DNA of 64,000 nt. Source: RGIG1927 sp045546275. Its GTDB lineage: Bacteria > Bacillota > Clostridia > UMGS1883. Under the pieces are notes generated by a model. It was not told where the DNA came from. It saw nothing but the letters and a program-made list of their open reading frames with translations, and searched no databases. Numbering within the stretch: position 1 is the stretch's first letter; each line of letters starts with the position of its first letter. Shown in pieces: positions 9,132-17,086 of the stretch. The translations under genes and the position numbers were made by a program. Location: positions 42,132-106,131 of the forward strand of contig JAZQCM010000025.1 in the NCBI GenBank assembly GCA_045546275.1, written 5' to 3'.

Positions 9132-9401
9132 TCAACCACAATACGGGCATTTGGGATAATCAAAGTCGTATTCCTTTCCGCATTTTTTACACTTTACCTG
9201 AGGCAGTTTTTCTTCATCATCTGCAGCTTTGAAAAATTCAAGCTTTCCGCACTTTGGGCAGGAATATATTGAAACCTCCAAGCCACCTGCCAAAAGATTG
9301 GGCCAATTGCCAAACAAAAAACTTTCTTTGCCCAACTGTATGTCTTCGGTCATTATGTATTCCATTTCATGGTTGCATCTAAGACATTTTATGTTTTTCA
9401 C
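9132..9401 (-). CDS. Small zinc-ribbon protein
   Basis: An 89-residue protein with four CxxC knuckles: CLRC near residue 6, CPKC near 49, CKKC near 71 and CPYC at the C-terminus. This suggests two zinc ribbons. The family function is unknown; related small proteins are usually annotated as nucleic-acid-binding or unknown. The start is a GTG at 9399-9401 inside a GTGA overlap with the upstream gene, with GAGGTGG placed correctly. It forms a two-gene operon with the membrane protein at 9398, and the pair is bracketed by the two hairpin repeats. Confidence 0.7.
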   Translation of the reverse strand: MKNIKCLRCNHEMEYIMTEDIQLGKESFLFGNWPNLLAGGLEVSIYSCPKCGKLEFFKAADDEEKLPQVKCKKCGKEYDFDYPKCPYCG

Positions 9402-9976
9402 AATTCCACCTCATCTGTCATTTCTTCATACTCTGCTAAGGCTTCTTCCATTTCCACCAGGCGGTTGTTATTATCGTTAATTTTCTTAAACACGAAAAAG
9501 CCTCCGATTGCCGTGAAAACATAGCCCAAAAACAGCGGCACGGCACAATCGATAAAATATTGCAATTTATTTTCTCTGTAATAATCATACACCTTTCCAA
9601 TAAAAGGCGCTGTTCTTTCATCGCCTAAAATTGCAATTATATCGCCTATTATTTCACCGCAAGGCACTGCAATAACACAGGAAATAACAACGCACAAAAG
9701 CTTGTACATGTTTCTTTTCACGTTGGTGGCATCGTAACATTTTGATGCTATTACCGCCATAACAAAGCCCATCCAAAAGCTTACAAAGCCGTTACTTCGG
9801 ATAAAGCCGTAAAAAACCGCACCCAAAAGCGCACCCGACAATGCACCCCAAAAACCCAAGAAGTAGTTTTCCGAACGGTTTTTCTCCTCGTCAATGCATT
9901 GGCGCATGTAGTCACGCTTGTCTCTTTCCATTGCAGACTTTTGCTCATTTGGCGTGAGATATCTTTCGTTTTGCAT
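9398..9976 (-). CDS. Predicted membrane protein of unknown function
   Basis: A 192-residue protein, not recognised. It has a charged cytoplasmic N-terminus (about 35 residues), hydrophobic segments at roughly 38-58, 63-80, 92-115 and 140-165, and an acidic coiled C-terminal tail (NNNRLVEMEEALAEYEEMTD). The ATG at 9976 has GGAGGGG five bases upstream. It overlaps the zinc-ribbon gene by four bases, so the two products may act together. Confidence 0.65.
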   Translation of the reverse strand: MQNERYLTPNEQKSAMERDKRDYMRQCIDEEKNRSENYFLGFWGALSGALLGAVFYGFIRSNGFVSFWMGFVMAVIASKCYDATNVKRNMYKLLCVVISCVIAVPCGEIIGDIIAILGDERTAPFIGKVYDYYRENKLQYFIDCAVPLFLGYVFTAIGGFFVFKKINDNNNRLVEMEEALAEYEEMTDEVEL

Positions 9977-10035
9977 GCTATCCCCTCCATGTAAATTTTA
10001 TAACTTTAAACACTTGTTGTCAACCTCTCTTCCAA

Positions 10036-10099
10036 TTTACAACAAGGACAGGTTCAAATGGTAAATTTTTCACCACTTGAACCTGTCCCCATTGGTAAA
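10036..10099. repeat. Hairpin repeat, copy 2 (REP-like)
   Basis: Same element as 9057-9123: the right arm 10077-10099 is intact, and the left arm 10036-10057 matches for GGACAGGTTCAA but has decayed in its outer part. The loop (GGTAAATTTTTCACCA) is identical to copy 1. It starts three bases downstream (in the minus direction) of the stop codon at 10102. Confidence 0.75.
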
Positions 10100-10101
10100 A
10101 A

Positions 10102-10989
10102 TCAGTTTTTGAATACTAACGCCCGCACAACCTCTGCCCAAGGTTCCAAATCTTCATGAATAACATCGTTTTCCCACAATTCATAGATTGCATCGGGATA
10201 GAAATCTATCAACTGATTACGAATTCTGATAAACTTTCGTTTTTGAATAAGTGAACCTAACATTGCCTGAGGCAAGACCTCTTCAAAGCTTTCCTTTGTA
10301 AGTTCCTTTCCGTCCGCTTCAATATATTCTGTTGCAAGGTCACAGGTGTAATCAACCCATTCCACCACCAACTCATCAGTTACGTTTTCTGCCAGCAAGC
10401 TGTTAAAGAAACCATGATATATGTTTTTGTATTCATTATATGTTGCCGCAACACTATTTGGGGGAAATTCGCATTCAAACGAAGAGCACAACGGCTTTAA
10501 GCTTTCAATGCTTTCAAGCCATATAACATTAATTTTGTTATACACGGCATCTGCAGGGCAAGTGATTATTTCCTGTGAAGGCGTGGTCACAACCTTTTTC
10601 ACACGATTGTCCCACATTAAGCTTACTACAACTACTCCCCCTGCCTCATAGTCTGAAAGAGTTATATTTATATTTTCACCATCCACTATAACACTGTCTA
10701 TAGAGGGCATTAAATAATCAAAGGCATTTTCCGCATTAAACAATGATACATTATATCTTCCGTAATTAAACATTGTGGTTATCTCCTCTGAATACTTGTA
10801 CCAAGGTGCAGAAGATATTGAAACATAGTATTCCATAGACCCTGTGCCGTAACTTTTTAAAACGCTTTCGCTTAAAGTCCAGTTAACTTCGTCTGTTGTT
10901 CCGCCCGGATTTGCAGCTGACGCAGGCAAACTTACCAACAATAAAGCTATCATAACAATTATTAAAACTATGCCCATTAGCTTTTTCAT
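10102..10989 (-). CDS. Secreted protein of unknown function with a BspA-like preamble
   Basis: A 295-residue exported protein. The signal peptide is MKKLMGIVLIIVMIALLLVS through the ASA cleavage region near residue 25. The next part, NWTLSESVLKSYGTGSM followed by APWYKYSEEI, matches the preamble that precedes leucine-rich repeats in the proteins at 945, 48439 and 54377, but here no repeats follow. The rest (about residues 70-295) has no domain I recognise. It has its own promoter at 11030-11058. It may be a divergent family member or one that lost its repeats. Confidence 0.65.
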   Translation of the reverse strand: MKKLMGIVLIIVMIALLLVSLPASAANPGGTTDEVNWTLSESVLKSYGTGSMEYYVSISSAPWYKYSEEITTMFNYGRYNVSLFNAENAFDYLMPSIDSVIVDGENINITLSDYEAGGVVVVSLMWDNRVKKVVTTPSQEIITCPADAVYNKINVIWLESIESLKPLCSSFECEFPPNSVAATYNEYKNIYHGFFNSLLAENVTDELVVEWVDYTCDLATEYIEADGKELTKESFEEVLPQAMLGSLIQKRKFIRIRNQLIDFYPDAIYELWENDVIHEDLEPWAEVVRALVFKN

Positions 10990-11029
10990 AACTTTATCTC
11001 CCTATTGAAACCTTGTTAATTTGATTTTA

Positions 11030-11058
11030 ATTGTATCATTTATCATTTTCCCATTCAA
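11030..11058 (-). promoter_or_regulatory. Promoter of the secreted-protein gene
   Basis: Minus-strand TTGAAT (11053-11058), 17-base spacer, TACAAT (11030-11035). Confidence 0.6.
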
Positions 11059-11098
11059 GAAAAAGGGGCGAATAGCTCCTCTGCAACGTGAATGATAG

Positions 11099-11482
11099 CT
11101 ATGCATTGAATTTATCAAGGGCCTCGAAAAATTCCTTTTGTCGCCTTTTAGTTAATGGAAGCTCGTATTTCTTTTCCTTTGACGAAGCCTTAACTACATT
11201 GCCCATTACACTTTTTACCTTTTTAAGGTTTACAAGGTAGCTGCAATGGCTGTACTTAAACATTTTTTCATTTTCCAGTAGTTTTTTCACAGTCCCAAAG
11301 GGCGCCGTTACAAGATACTCGCCATCCTCTGTACAAATGAGAGTGTTGCGGTTGTGGTTTTCAATGTAAATAATTTCGTCTTTTATTATATTAACCTCAG
11401 CGTCCCACAAATTCCACAGAGGCTTTTTTACACAGTACATCATTTTCACTTTGAAACATTGCCCTTGTAAATTCAGTTTCAT
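11099..11482 (-). CDS. Stand-alone LytTR DNA-binding protein
   Basis: About 127 residues, essentially a single LytTR domain. The typical strand-loop features are EIIYIENHNRNTLICT, APFGTVKKLLENEKMFKYSH and SYLVNLKKVKSVMGN, followed by the basic end KKYELPLTKRRQKEFFEAL. There is no receiver domain, so phosphorylation by the neighbouring kinase is not expected. The start at 11482 (MKLNLQGQ) has AAAGGGG before it. It lies immediately downstream of the AgrC-like kinase terminator and is probably part of the same signalling theme, perhaps binding related promoter sites. Confidence 0.72.
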   Translation of the reverse strand: MKLNLQGQCFKVKMMYCVKKPLWNLWDAEVNIIKDEIIYIENHNRNTLICTEDGEYLVTAPFGTVKKLLENEKMFKYSHCSYLVNLKKVKSVMGNVVKASSKEKKYELPLTKRRQKEFFEALDKFNA

Positions 11483-11580
11483 TAAAATACCCCTTTTTAT
11501 CATATTCATATAAATTATATATTTTTATCCTTTGTTTTTTAATTCGTAGCAGGTGACCAACACCAAAAAACAGGGACAAA

Positions 11581-11613
11581 AAGAAAAAAGCTATACTTAT
11601 TTAAAGTATAGCC
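11581..11613 (-). terminator. Terminator of the two-component operon
   Basis: GCTATACTT (11590-11598) pairs with AAGTATAGC (11604-11612); in the minus direction a run TTTTTTCTTTT follows. Confidence 0.78.
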
Positions 11614-11661
11614 TTTTGAATAGAACGAGGTATTTATTTGTCAAGTTTGGTTTTGTTTTTG

Positions 11662-12960
11662 TCAAGTTTTGCAATTTTCAGCTTTTTTCATGAGAATGTC
11701 GCAGCAGAACATACCCTCCTCGTTAACGAAATAGTCAATCATTCCGTCGTTGTCTTCAACAATCTTTTTAATGTTTTTGACCCCTATGCCGTGATGGGTT
11801 TTCTCAGTTTTTGTGGTTTTAAGATTAACACTTGAAAAATCTTTGTTAAAGCTGTTTTCGATATATATTGAAACGTATTCACGCTTTAACTGCACATTGA
11901 GAATTATTATTTTTTCTTCGCTTTTTTCCGCTGCTTCGATTGCGTTGTCCAAAAGATTTCCGAACAAAACCGCAATTTCTGTTTGCTTTATAAAGCTTAG
12001 AGCATTGTTTGACACGTTAACCTTAGGAAAAATTTTGTGCTTTTTGCAAAGTGCAAGCTTTGTGTTTACAATTGCGTTAAAAACATCGTTGTCGGTAAAA
12101 ATGACCTTCTGGTAATCATTTAAGCCTTCCACAACGTTTTGGATGTAGTTTTTTGCATCGGTATGATTATCCAGCATTGCATTAATTGCCAAAAGGTGCT
12201 TTTCCATGTCATGCTTTACAGAATATGTGCTCTCAAACAAGGCTTTCATGTTTGCCTCCATGCTTCGCACATTGTCCTGCTGCATGGTGAGCATTTCATA
12301 CTCAAGCTTCATTTTTGCATCCTGTTTCATTTTGTACAAAAAGAAAAAGATTACAACGTTCAATAAAACCATAATAAGGGCAATATAAAACATTTCGCTA
12401 AGTACCCCGGGCGCTTTAATTGTGGCGTTTGTCATGAACACCACACATATCCATGTGCCGAAGGGCACTATTGAAAACAAAATCCATTCCTTTTTACTCA
12501 GGCGGAATTCGGCATTGATTTTTAAAATAAATTTAAAGGCTAAAAACTCAAAAACTCTGCATACACAAATCATTATCATTCGCCAAAGACTTAAATTTGC
12601 AATCATGCCCTCGGTATTTATGCCCGATAAATAGGACGCAATAAATATGAGCACACTGGAAATTGCAAAAATGAATGCAATGGCATATGTATTGATAAAA
12701 ATGTGCTCAATTAATTTGCCCTTCAGGAAAAAACCTGCATACACAGAATAGATTACAATTATCACACCCGACATAAAGCCGTCGTAAATTGCAATGGCGT
12801 TTATGAAGCTGATTGTGAGAAAGCCTGCAGTTACAGTTAGCAAAAAGCTCAGATGGTCAATAAACCTACTTCGCTTACTGCCAAAATAGCACCTTAAAAA
12901 CCACACCCATATAAACTGTTGTAAAAATGATGCGGACATTTCTATAGCCTGTTCTATCAT
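11662..12960 (-). CDS. AgrC-like sensor histidine kinase (GHKL type)
   Basis: A 432-residue membrane kinase. Residues 1-210 hold about six hydrophobic segments, as in peptide-sensing AgrC/ComD kinases. A helical linker leads to the H-box SVKHDMEKHLLAINAM (His near 248), then the N-box LFGNLLDNAIEAAE and the G-box HHGIGVKNIKKIVEDNDG of the HATPase_c_5/GHKL domain. It should phosphorylate the response regulator encoded just upstream; the stop of that gene and this ATG overlap as ATGA. No agrB or obvious agrD peptide gene is adjacent, so the signal is unknown. Confidence 0.85.
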   Translation of the reverse strand: MIEQAIEMSASFLQQFIWVWFLRCYFGSKRSRFIDHLSFLLTVTAGFLTISFINAIAIYDGFMSGVIIVIYSVYAGFFLKGKLIEHIFINTYAIAFIFAISSVLIFIASYLSGINTEGMIANLSLWRMIMICVCRVFEFLAFKFILKINAEFRLSKKEWILFSIVPFGTWICVVFMTNATIKAPGVLSEMFYIALIMVLLNVVIFFFLYKMKQDAKMKLEYEMLTMQQDNVRSMEANMKALFESTYSVKHDMEKHLLAINAMLDNHTDAKNYIQNVVEGLNDYQKVIFTDNDVFNAIVNTKLALCKKHKIFPKVNVSNNALSFIKQTEIAVLFGNLLDNAIEAAEKSEEKIIILNVQLKREYVSIYIENSFNKDFSSVNLKTTKTEKTHHGIGVKNIKKIVEDNDGMIDYFVNEEGMFCCDILMKKAENCKT

Positions 12961-13691
12961 AACACACCTCTTAAATATCGTTGAAAACCGATTTTTGCGT
13001 CAGCCATTCTGGCACGGCTCACGGGGATTTCTTCCCCGTTTAAAAGCACACAGCAGTTTTTCTCAATAACACTTATCATTCTGCAATTTACAAGATAACG
13101 GTTGTGCACCCTTATAAAGCCGTGGTTTTTCAACTGATTTTCAATATTGTCGAGCTTGTTGCGGTAGCTTTGGATGGTTGAATTATCCTTTGTGCACACA
13201 TTCACATAATGCTCTTGTGCCTTGATGTATAAAACTAAGTCAAGGTTAATTTCAATCATCTTTTTTTCTTCAGCCTGCAGTTTTATTATTGTCTGAATGC
13301 TTCTTGACTGGATAACACTTTTAAAAAGCTTGCCAACCACTTTTTCAAGCATGTCAATCTGTGATTTCGGAACAAACCAGAAAGGCTTGTACTCGTAGGC
13401 TGAATAAACCATAGCCTCCTGACTTGACACAAAAATGAGTATAATGTCCTTTTTTATTTTAAAAAGCCTGTCTGCAGTTTCAAACCCGTTAATGCCCGGA
13501 AGGGCAATGTCTAAAAACACTGCATCAACACCCTTTTCTTCGCAAACAGACAAAAGCATTTCACCGGAATTTACTGTGAAAATATTACTTTTAATTCCGT
13601 ATTTTTGCGAAGAATCGGTTACATAGCTTTTAATTTTATCAACATAAAGCTGTTCATCGTCACATATTGCAATATTTATTGTTTTGTTCAT
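12957..13691 (-). CDS. AgrA-like response regulator (receiver plus LytTR)
   Basis: A 244-residue response regulator. The receiver domain (1-120) has the acidic pocket ICDDEQ, the phospho-acceptor Asp in AVFLDIALPG, and the conserved Lys in FVPKSQ. The C-terminal LytTR domain (about 135-240) contains VLYIKAQEHYVNVCT, NQLKNHGFIRVHNRYLVN and GEEIPVSRARMADAK. The start is the ATG at 13691, directly after GGGGTGG; the frame stays open upstream but lacks a ribosome binding site and runs through the terminator hairpin at 13743-13764. It is the first gene of the kinase operon. Confidence 0.87.
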   Translation of the reverse strand: MNKTINIAICDDEQLYVDKIKSYVTDSSQKYGIKSNIFTVNSGEMLLSVCEEKGVDAVFLDIALPGINGFETADRLFKIKKDIILIFVSSQEAMVYSAYEYKPFWFVPKSQIDMLEKVVGKLFKSVIQSRSIQTIIKLQAEEKKMIEINLDLVLYIKAQEHYVNVCTKDNSTIQSYRNKLDNIENQLKNHGFIRVHNRYLVNCRMISVIEKNCCVLLNGEEIPVSRARMADAKIGFQRYLRGVL

Positions 13692-13742
13692 TTTTCCACC
13701 CCGTAAAAGTTTTAATACGAGAAGATATGCACATATCAAAAA

Positions 13743-13764
13743 GTGCGCAGCCGAAGCTACGCAC
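13743..13764 (-). terminator. UUCG-loop intrinsic terminator in the response-regulator leader
   Basis: On the minus strand a nine-base-pair stem (GTGCGTAGC with GCTGCGCAC, one G-U pair) closes a TTCG tetraloop and is followed at once by TTTTT. It lies about 50 bases before the response-regulator ATG and downstream of a plausible promoter, which is the layout of an attenuator. Confidence 0.7.
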
Positions 13765-13788
13765 GAAAAATACATACCCTTCGTTTGC

Positions 13789-13898
13789 TGCGACACAAAT
13801 CAAAAACTCCACACACAAGTATGCGAAAAAGAGCATGCATTTTTACCAAAATAAAAAGCATACTTAGTGTGGTCAAAAAATATTTGATTTATGTCGCA
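13789..13898. repeat. Long imperfect inverted repeat with embedded promoter-like boxes
   Basis: The outer arms TGCGACACAAATCAAA (13789-13804) and TTTGATTTATGTCGCA (13883-13898) differ at one base from perfect complementarity. Inner arms around 13809-13824 and 13858-13872 (CACAAGTATGC / GCATACTTAGTG) continue the pairing. Inside it, on the minus strand, TTGACC (13871-13876) and TATTTT (13848-13853) are 17 bases apart and could drive the two-component operon through the terminator at 13743-13764. It could be an operator, an RNA structure or a small insertion-type element. Confidence 0.6.
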
Positions 13899-13949
13899 CA
13901 TTAATTCTACCACTTTAACGGGCAAAAGTCAACTTATAGTTACAAGCAC

Positions 13950-13976
13950 AAAAACCGAGGAAAATCCTCGGTTTTT
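13950..13976 (-). terminator. Terminator of the carbohydrate operon
   Basis: AAAAACCGAGGA (13950-13961) pairs with TCCTCGGTTTTT (13965-13976) directly after the stop at 13980. Confidence 0.85.
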
Positions 13977-13979
13977 GAA

Positions 13980-16121
13980 TTAATTCATCATTGTTTCAGC
14001 TTCTTTGTCAAAGTCATCATCATTAAAATCAGGCAATTTGTTGTCGGTATCTTCGGGAATAACCATGTAGCTGTTACAAAGGGGCTTGAAGTTTTCCCAC
14101 AAGAAAAGCTTGTAGTATTTCGCACCATGTACCATTAATGCGGGGTTATCAACATCCAATTCCTTGGCAAAAACTACCGCATTTTCGTCGTTATAGCCTG
14201 CAACATACAGCTTTGCATCGGGGTGAAGAGTTTTTTCAAGCTCAACCAAAGCTGAAAGCTTTTCGCCCTTAACTTCTGCTTTCACGATAGCTGCATCCAC
14301 TTTTTTAATGGTGATTGTGTAGTCACCGTTGGGAGTAAAGGTCATTTCGCCAAAATTTGCACGTGCTACATTGTCGCCAACTGCTACAATGTAGCTGTTT
14401 TCAGCTTCAATTCTCACTGGGATGCCTGTAAACATTTTAAGCTCGTCGCCTTCCTGTACCTTACCGCCGTTTATCATGGCTTCACCACCTGAAATGTTGA
14501 AAAGACAAGTTCCTGTAATACCTGCATTATAGTAGGTGTTGAAAACATCCATGTACTGATTTCGTAAAGGTGTTGGTCTTCCGCCTGCGTAATTTTTAAG
14601 AGCATTTACATTGTTTTTCCAGTTGTCTAAATTACCAAGATTCCATCTTGCAATGTCGGCAGTTTTTCCGGCTTCTCTTTCTGCCATCATTTCGTCAAGC
14701 ATTGCGGAAATGCTTGTGCCACGCATAAATGTGCGGAGATAAACCATGCTTCTTTGCGAGAATTCGGTTCTGAACTTTTCGTTTTTGAAGAGGTATTCAA
14801 ATAAGTCAGTTGCAAATTTGGGGTGACGGGATGCTGTGTCGGCATCCTTTTGCATTGTTGAAAGATAAAGCGTGTTATGGTTTGTGTTTTCGTAGGAAAT
14901 GTCAAAGTCGTGCACCATAAATCTCCACTTACCGTCTGCCCCGTAAACATTGGGGTCAATAGCCTCTTCTGTTACTCTCCAGAACTTCATGTTGTTTCCG
15001 GGCCAGTCGTCATTGCCTGAATAAATGTAAATAATCATGTAGTCAATAAGATTGTCCACGTCAACCACAGAGCAAAATTCTTCATAAACAGAATCATTTG
15101 TAATGTCGCTGTCAAGAACCAGGCTCTTTACATACGCCCACTGAGTGCGGTAATAGGTTTCGCCCAAAACTCCGTCCTCGTTACCATCCTCAGGGCCTTC
15201 GGAATATTCAAGCTTATCAATGTAGGTTTTGCCGTTGTATTCGGTGTAGTCAATAGGTTCAGTCCAGCCACGGTCAAGGAAAACAAAATTGTCGCCGTCA
15301 ATACCGTAGTGCTCTTCTAAGTAGTCCTTGTCGTACTGCTCACGGCATTCGTAAAGACCCCAGTATTCGCCATTTAAGAACAATACCATGGGCACGCTGT
15401 GAGCAATGTCCACACGCATATTGCTTGCAATTTTCTGAGCTAAGGGGTCACGAAGGTTTGTTCTGTTGTAGTCAGAAATACGGAATGTTACCTTTGAATA
15501 CTTTTCCACACCGTCACCGGGGATAAGGTCGTATTCAAGTAATTTGCTCTGTGTGGGGTCGGTCTTTTTAAAGTATATTCTGAGTGACTTTTTGGGGTTA
15601 GAACGTGAACCGTGACCTGAAACCTTCATTTCAACTGTTCGGTTAATCTCAGTTTGACCTTCTTGGGTTATGTAATGGAACACGCCCGGTACCTTGTGCT
15701 CATAGTTCCAGTTCTGGTAAATACCATTACTGTTGTCCCAAAGGTCGTACTGTGTGGCAATAATGTTTACAAAGGGGTAGTTACCCACATAGTCCCACAT
15801 GTTTTCACCAACAAAATATGTGTTGGATGATACATAGCTTGTTTCACCGTCTTTAATTACTGCTGCACGGATGGTAGTGCCCTTTGGAGGTGTTGTGGAA
15901 CTTGGCTCAATCACAAAAGGCTCTGTGTATTTAGCGGAAGATGTTGTAGGCACGTCACCATTTAATGTGTAGTAAATGTCGCCCTCACCGGTAAGGGACA
16001 CTTCAATAGTATCCTCGTACACACCACCGTTCAGACTGAACACAGGTGCCTCAGGCGCAGCATGGGCACTTATGCCCCATATGAGCATAACTAACACTGC
16101 TAATAGTAAACTTTTTTTCAT
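13980..16121 (-). CDS. Secreted CotH-like protein with chitobiase-type N-terminal domain
   Basis: A 713-residue exported protein. After a signal peptide (1-21, ends SAHA), residues 22-100 form a chitobiase C-terminal-like beta domain (IYYTLNGDVPTTSSAKYTEP). Residues 105-520 match the CotH kinase-like fold: SGHGSRSNPKKSLRIYFK, NMRVDIAHSVPMVLFLNGEY, NMKFWR and the putative metal-binding WRFMVHDFDISY. CotH family members are atypical protein kinases in spore coats, but secreted versions also occur beside cellulosomal or polysaccharide enzymes. The last roughly 90 residues resemble the recurring C-terminal module (KLFLWENFKPLCN). It is the last gene of an operon with two GH43 genes, 28 bases after the preceding stop. 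Confidence 0.82.
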   Translation of the reverse strand: MKKSLLLAVLVMLIWGISAHAAPEAPVFSLNGGVYEDTIEVSLTGEGDIYYTLNGDVPTTSSAKYTEPFVIEPSSTTPPKGTTIRAAVIKDGETSYVSSNTYFVGENMWDYVGNYPFVNIIATQYDLWDNSNGIYQNWNYEHKVPGVFHYITQEGQTEINRTVEMKVSGHGSRSNPKKSLRIYFKKTDPTQSKLLEYDLIPGDGVEKYSKVTFRISDYNRTNLRDPLAQKIASNMRVDIAHSVPMVLFLNGEYWGLYECREQYDKDYLEEHYGIDGDNFVFLDRGWTEPIDYTEYNGKTYIDKLEYSEGPEDGNEDGVLGETYYRTQWAYVKSLVLDSDITNDSVYEEFCSVVDVDNLIDYMIIYIYSGNDDWPGNNMKFWRVTEEAIDPNVYGADGKWRFMVHDFDISYENTNHNTLYLSTMQKDADTASRHPKFATDLFEYLFKNEKFRTEFSQRSMVYLRTFMRGTSISAMLDEMMAEREAGKTADIARWNLGNLDNWKNNVNALKNYAGGRPTPLRNQYMDVFNTYYNAGITGTCLFNISGGEAMINGGKVQEGDELKMFTGIPVRIEAENSYIVAVGDNVARANFGEMTFTPNGDYTITIKKVDAAIVKAEVKGEKLSALVELEKTLHPDAKLYVAGYNDENAVVFAKELDVDNPALMVHGAKYYKLFLWENFKPLCNSYMVIPEDTDNKLPDFNDDDFDKEAETMMN

Positions 16122-16149
16122 TTTTTCACCCTCTGTTTTTATATTGTAA

Positions 16150-17085
16150 TCAGGCTAAACAATTCTTTAAATCAAAAATAGGTTTTCCGTTTTCATCATA
16201 CACTACCTTCAACAAATGTGCATGACGGTTGATGTCATCCAAGGGGTTACCCACAATTTTTTCAAAATCACGTGCGTGGAACACACAAATGTCGTTGCCC
16301 TCTTCGTCCTTAACAAAGCTGTTGTGACCGGGGCCGTAAACTTCAAGACTTTCGTCGGTTTTTAAAACAGGGTAGCGTTCCTTGTCCCACTTATTGGGGT
16401 CTAAAATTTCGTCGTTTTCGTCAATTGTGAGCATGCCCATGCAGTAGCATGCACCTGTTGCGGATGCAGAATATGTAAGGTGGATTTTGCCGTTGTGCTT
16501 TAAAACTGCAGGACCTTCCTCAACCCATTCATCAACTCTTTCCCAGTCGTATGTGGGGGTGGACAAAATAACCTGTTTTGTGCCAAGCTGATAAGGGCTC
16601 TTTAATTCTGCAATGCAAAGGTTACTTGTGCCCTTCCATTTGCCGATTTTTTCTGCCCATACTGTGTACCACTTGCCCTTGTTTTCAAAAACTGTCATGT
16701 CTAAGCTAAAGGACTTAAAGCTGAAGCCGTCACCTGTTACAGGATGAAGCATGCCTAATTCTTCCCATTTTCCGTTCATGGGGTCGCCCTCGCACTTTAA
16801 CACAAAGGGACGGATGTGCCACACGTCGTCAACACGAGAAGCTGCAAAGTAAATGTAGTATGCTCCGTCAATGTAGTGAAGCTCAGGCGCCCATATGTAA
16901 CCTGACATTTCTTCATTTTCGTGTTTTGTCCAGATTTTTTTAGGTGTAGCTTCTGCCAAACCCAAAAGAGTGTCGCTTTCACGAAGCATAAGACAGTCAT
17001 AATCGGGTGCTGTTGCAATAAAGTAATATTTGCCGTTAATTTTTGTTGCAAAGGGGTCTGCACTGTGTTTGATCCAAGGTTTCAT
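16150..17085 (-). CDS. Cytoplasmic glycoside hydrolase family 43 enzyme
   Basis: A 311-residue five-bladed beta-propeller hydrolase, with no signal peptide. The expected three acidic residues are visible: HSADPF (general base), SFSLDMTVF (pKa modulator) and VEEGPAVLK (general acid). GH43 enzymes release L-arabinose, D-xylose or galactose from plant polysaccharide side chains; exact specificity cannot be assigned. The start at 17085 has AAGGAGAAT upstream, one base after the stop of the large GH43-esterase gene, so the two are co-translated. It probably acts on short oligosaccharides imported after extracellular cleavage. Confidence 0.88.
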   Translation of the reverse strand: MKPWIKHSADPFATKINGKYYFIATAPDYDCLMLRESDTLLGLAEATPKKIWTKHENEEMSGYIWAPELHYIDGAYYIYFAASRVDDVWHIRPFVLKCEGDPMNGKWEELGMLHPVTGDGFSFKSFSLDMTVFENKGKWYTVWAEKIGKWKGTSNLCIAELKSPYQLGTKQVILSTPTYDWERVDEWVEEGPAVLKHNGKIHLTYSASATGACYCMGMLTIDENDEILDPNKWDKERYPVLKTDESLEVYGPGHNSFVKDEEGNDICVFHARDFEKIVGNPLDDINRHAHLLKVVYDENGKPIFDLKNCLA

Positions 17086-17086
17086 T

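Noticed and set aside
13692..13796. N-terminal extension of the response regulator with a hydrophobic stretch.
   Set aside because: The extension runs through the terminator hairpin and lacks a ribosome binding site, while the ATG at 13691 has one and starts exactly at the receiver domain.
13757..13861. A 34-codon ORF on the minus strand in the leader of the two-component operon, with Cys residues, as a possible AgrD-like peptide.
   Set aside because: It has no ribosome binding site, its first ATG lies upstream of the predicted transcription start, its tail is basic rather than acidic, and its end is part of the terminator stem. The open frame is more easily explained by the inverted repeat.
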